Assembly: GCA_019155185.1 (NCBI GenBank)
Contig: CM032794.1
Span: forward strand, 2,395,988-2,459,987
Length of the DNA: 64,000 bases
DNA from: Beaufortia kweichowensis
Taxonomy: Eukaryota > Chordata > Actinopteri > Cypriniformes > Gastromyzontidae
Direction: 5' to 3'
This document shows, piece after piece, positions 62,956-64,000 of the stretch. A program made the translations under genes and the position numbers. Numbering within the stretch: position 1 is the stretch's first letter; every line of letters starts with the position of its first letter. Under the pieces are notes generated by a model, which worked only from the letters and a program-made list of their open reading frames with translations, was not told the DNA's origin and did no database searches.

Positions 62956-63184
62956 TTGCCCAGTTTACTGTCAGCACCATGGACAGTTCATGATCTCTTA
63001 CTACATACATGCTGTTATATAAAAAATACTTCTCAGCTCCAAGATAAATCACAATACAATGTTTTTCATTATGTAATGTTTTTAAAACTCAAGTCTAATA
63101 AACAAGTTACTCTTTTAAAATAAAAGCTTCCATCATTGCAAGACACGCAAGTTGAAATGACTAAATTCAGCAACTTACTCTCTA

Positions 63185-63330
63185 AATGACTAAAAATGTT
63201 GAGTCGTTTCAACCCGTGGTTGGGTAAAACACAAACAAATCCAACCATTGGTTCTAAATTAACCTAGAAAATGTCCATATTCAATCCAACCATGAGTTAA
63301 AACAACCCAGCATTCCTTTAACAGTGTACA
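63185..63330 (+). repeat. Interspersed repeat with aaccca/gggtt units
   Basis: tttcaacccgtggttgggt, ccaaccattggttctaaa, and ccaaccatgagttaaaacaa followed by cccagcattc..ttaacagtgtac form degenerate inverted and direct units of a kind common in cyprinid genomes. Confidence 0.5.
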
Positions 63331-64000
63331 TGTTTACTTCAGGCATTTGGCTACCTGCCGACACTTTCTAAACTCATCATCATCAAGCAATGACTGATAG
63401 AGTAAGACATAAAATGAGTAAGTGCATCTTAAGTGGTAGTAAAGAAAATAGCTTTGTAAGGAAAAAAACAGCAAAACAAATAGCAAGAAGAGAGTTCAAT
63501 ACTAAGAGACAAAGCTTTTTGAGTTAAACTACAGCAAAATCATACCAGAGAAAGAAGTTGTGCAGAGCGTCAGAACAGCACAGGCCGATCTTACATAAAT
63601 CTCTAATGGAAATGCTGCTGTACTACATAAAATGTGTCACAGTGTGGTGTGGGCAAGCTGATTCAACACCTCGGAGACAAAAACAGATACGAAGCAGCTT
63701 CCACAAGCACAAAGCAAAACACATAACAGATGCTAATAAAATATAGCAGATTGTTGTGGATAACAGTGAAAGCGATCTACTTTTAACATTAAAGAGGTAA
63801 ATGCAGGAGTTTGTAAAAGAAAATGGGCATACTGACTTCAAGAGCCTTCAAAGTAATATCCTTTCAGCCATTGTTTTTCAAAAGTCTAAATATGTTTTAC
63901 CTTTAAATGTTCTCCTCATCTCTCTGGGATCAGAAGATCTCCTAAAATATCCATGAGAATGAAATAACAACCAAGATCACAAACCTAAAAACTTAAAGAA

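Larger units (their letters stand above)
62000..64000. other. LGI2 upstream region, intergenic with repeats
   Basis: The LGI2 5' UTR and promoter should lie just above 62000; the segment 62080-62130 is GC-rich (gctcctcgcgc, acggcgccc). The rest is AT-rich with two repeats (62660-62955, 63185-63330). A minus-strand stretch 63901-63940 between ttttag and AAAG|GTAAAA could be a small exon of an upstream gene or a further LGI2 5' exon, but it is too short to identify. Confidence 0.4.

Noticed and set aside
63558..63746. Plus-strand frame with KCVTVWCGQADSTPRRQ, vaguely like the end of a LINE reverse transcriptase
   Set aside because: The likeness is limited to a few residues and there is no element structure around it.

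Overview
The window is vertebrate nuclear DNA, almost certainly from a teleost fish and probably a cypriniform. The genes are split by GT-AG introns. The exon order and protein sequences match fish/vertebrate DHX15, SOD3, CCDC149, ACOX1 and LGI2, and the gaps hold short interspersed repeats of kinds familiar from cyprinid genomes. Coding phases were checked by joining exons by hand: every protein-coding model below closes in frame, except the 5' part of one gene that carries frameshifts.

Layout, left to right: (1) 97-180 (-), a lone first coding exon of an unrecognised gene that runs off the left edge, with a GC-rich promoter to its right. (2) About 0.3-5.9 kb, intergenic. (3) 6317-23483 (-), DHX15, the DEAH-box splicing and ribosome-biogenesis helicase, 14 coding exons, 761 aa. 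(4) 24140-24460 (-), a tandem pair of tRNA-Ser(AGA) genes, one intact and one damaged. (5) 25754-26422 (+), SOD3, extracellular Cu/Zn superoxide dismutase, with its coding region in one exon. (6) 29189-38515 (-), CCDC149, a coiled-coil protein, 11 exons, with a roughly 5.6 kb last intron holding a 129-bp AG microsatellite and a candidate enhancer. (7) 39959-48829 (-), ACOX1, the first enzyme of peroxisomal beta-oxidation, 660 aa ending in SKL, with both versions of the mutually exclusive exon 3. (8) 50206-53547 (-), an ankyrin / helical / kinase / KEN-RNase gene related to RNase L and IRE1. Its kinase and RNase parts are intact, but the ankyrin-coding 5' end seems to carry four single-base insertions. 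(9) 56659-61999 (-), LGI2, a secreted LRR-EPTP neuronal protein, 540 aa. (10) 62.0-64.0 kb, intergenic with repeats.

The order DHX15(-) SOD3(+) CCDC149(-) LGI2(-) is that of human 4p15.2. The ACOX1 plus ankyrin-kinase-RNase pair sits between CCDC149 and LGI2, where the human locus has neither, so that interval is the evolutionarily new part of the window. The genes are neighbours rather than an operon. DHX15 is nuclear housekeeping, SOD3 and LGI2 are secreted, ACOX1 is peroxisomal and makes H2O2, and the KEN-domain protein is likely a stress or antiviral RNA-cleaving factor.

The best candidates for something undescribed are the ankyrin-kinase-KEN gene with its frameshifts confined to the 5' end, and a 111-bp near-palindrome just upstream of the CCDC149 start codon.
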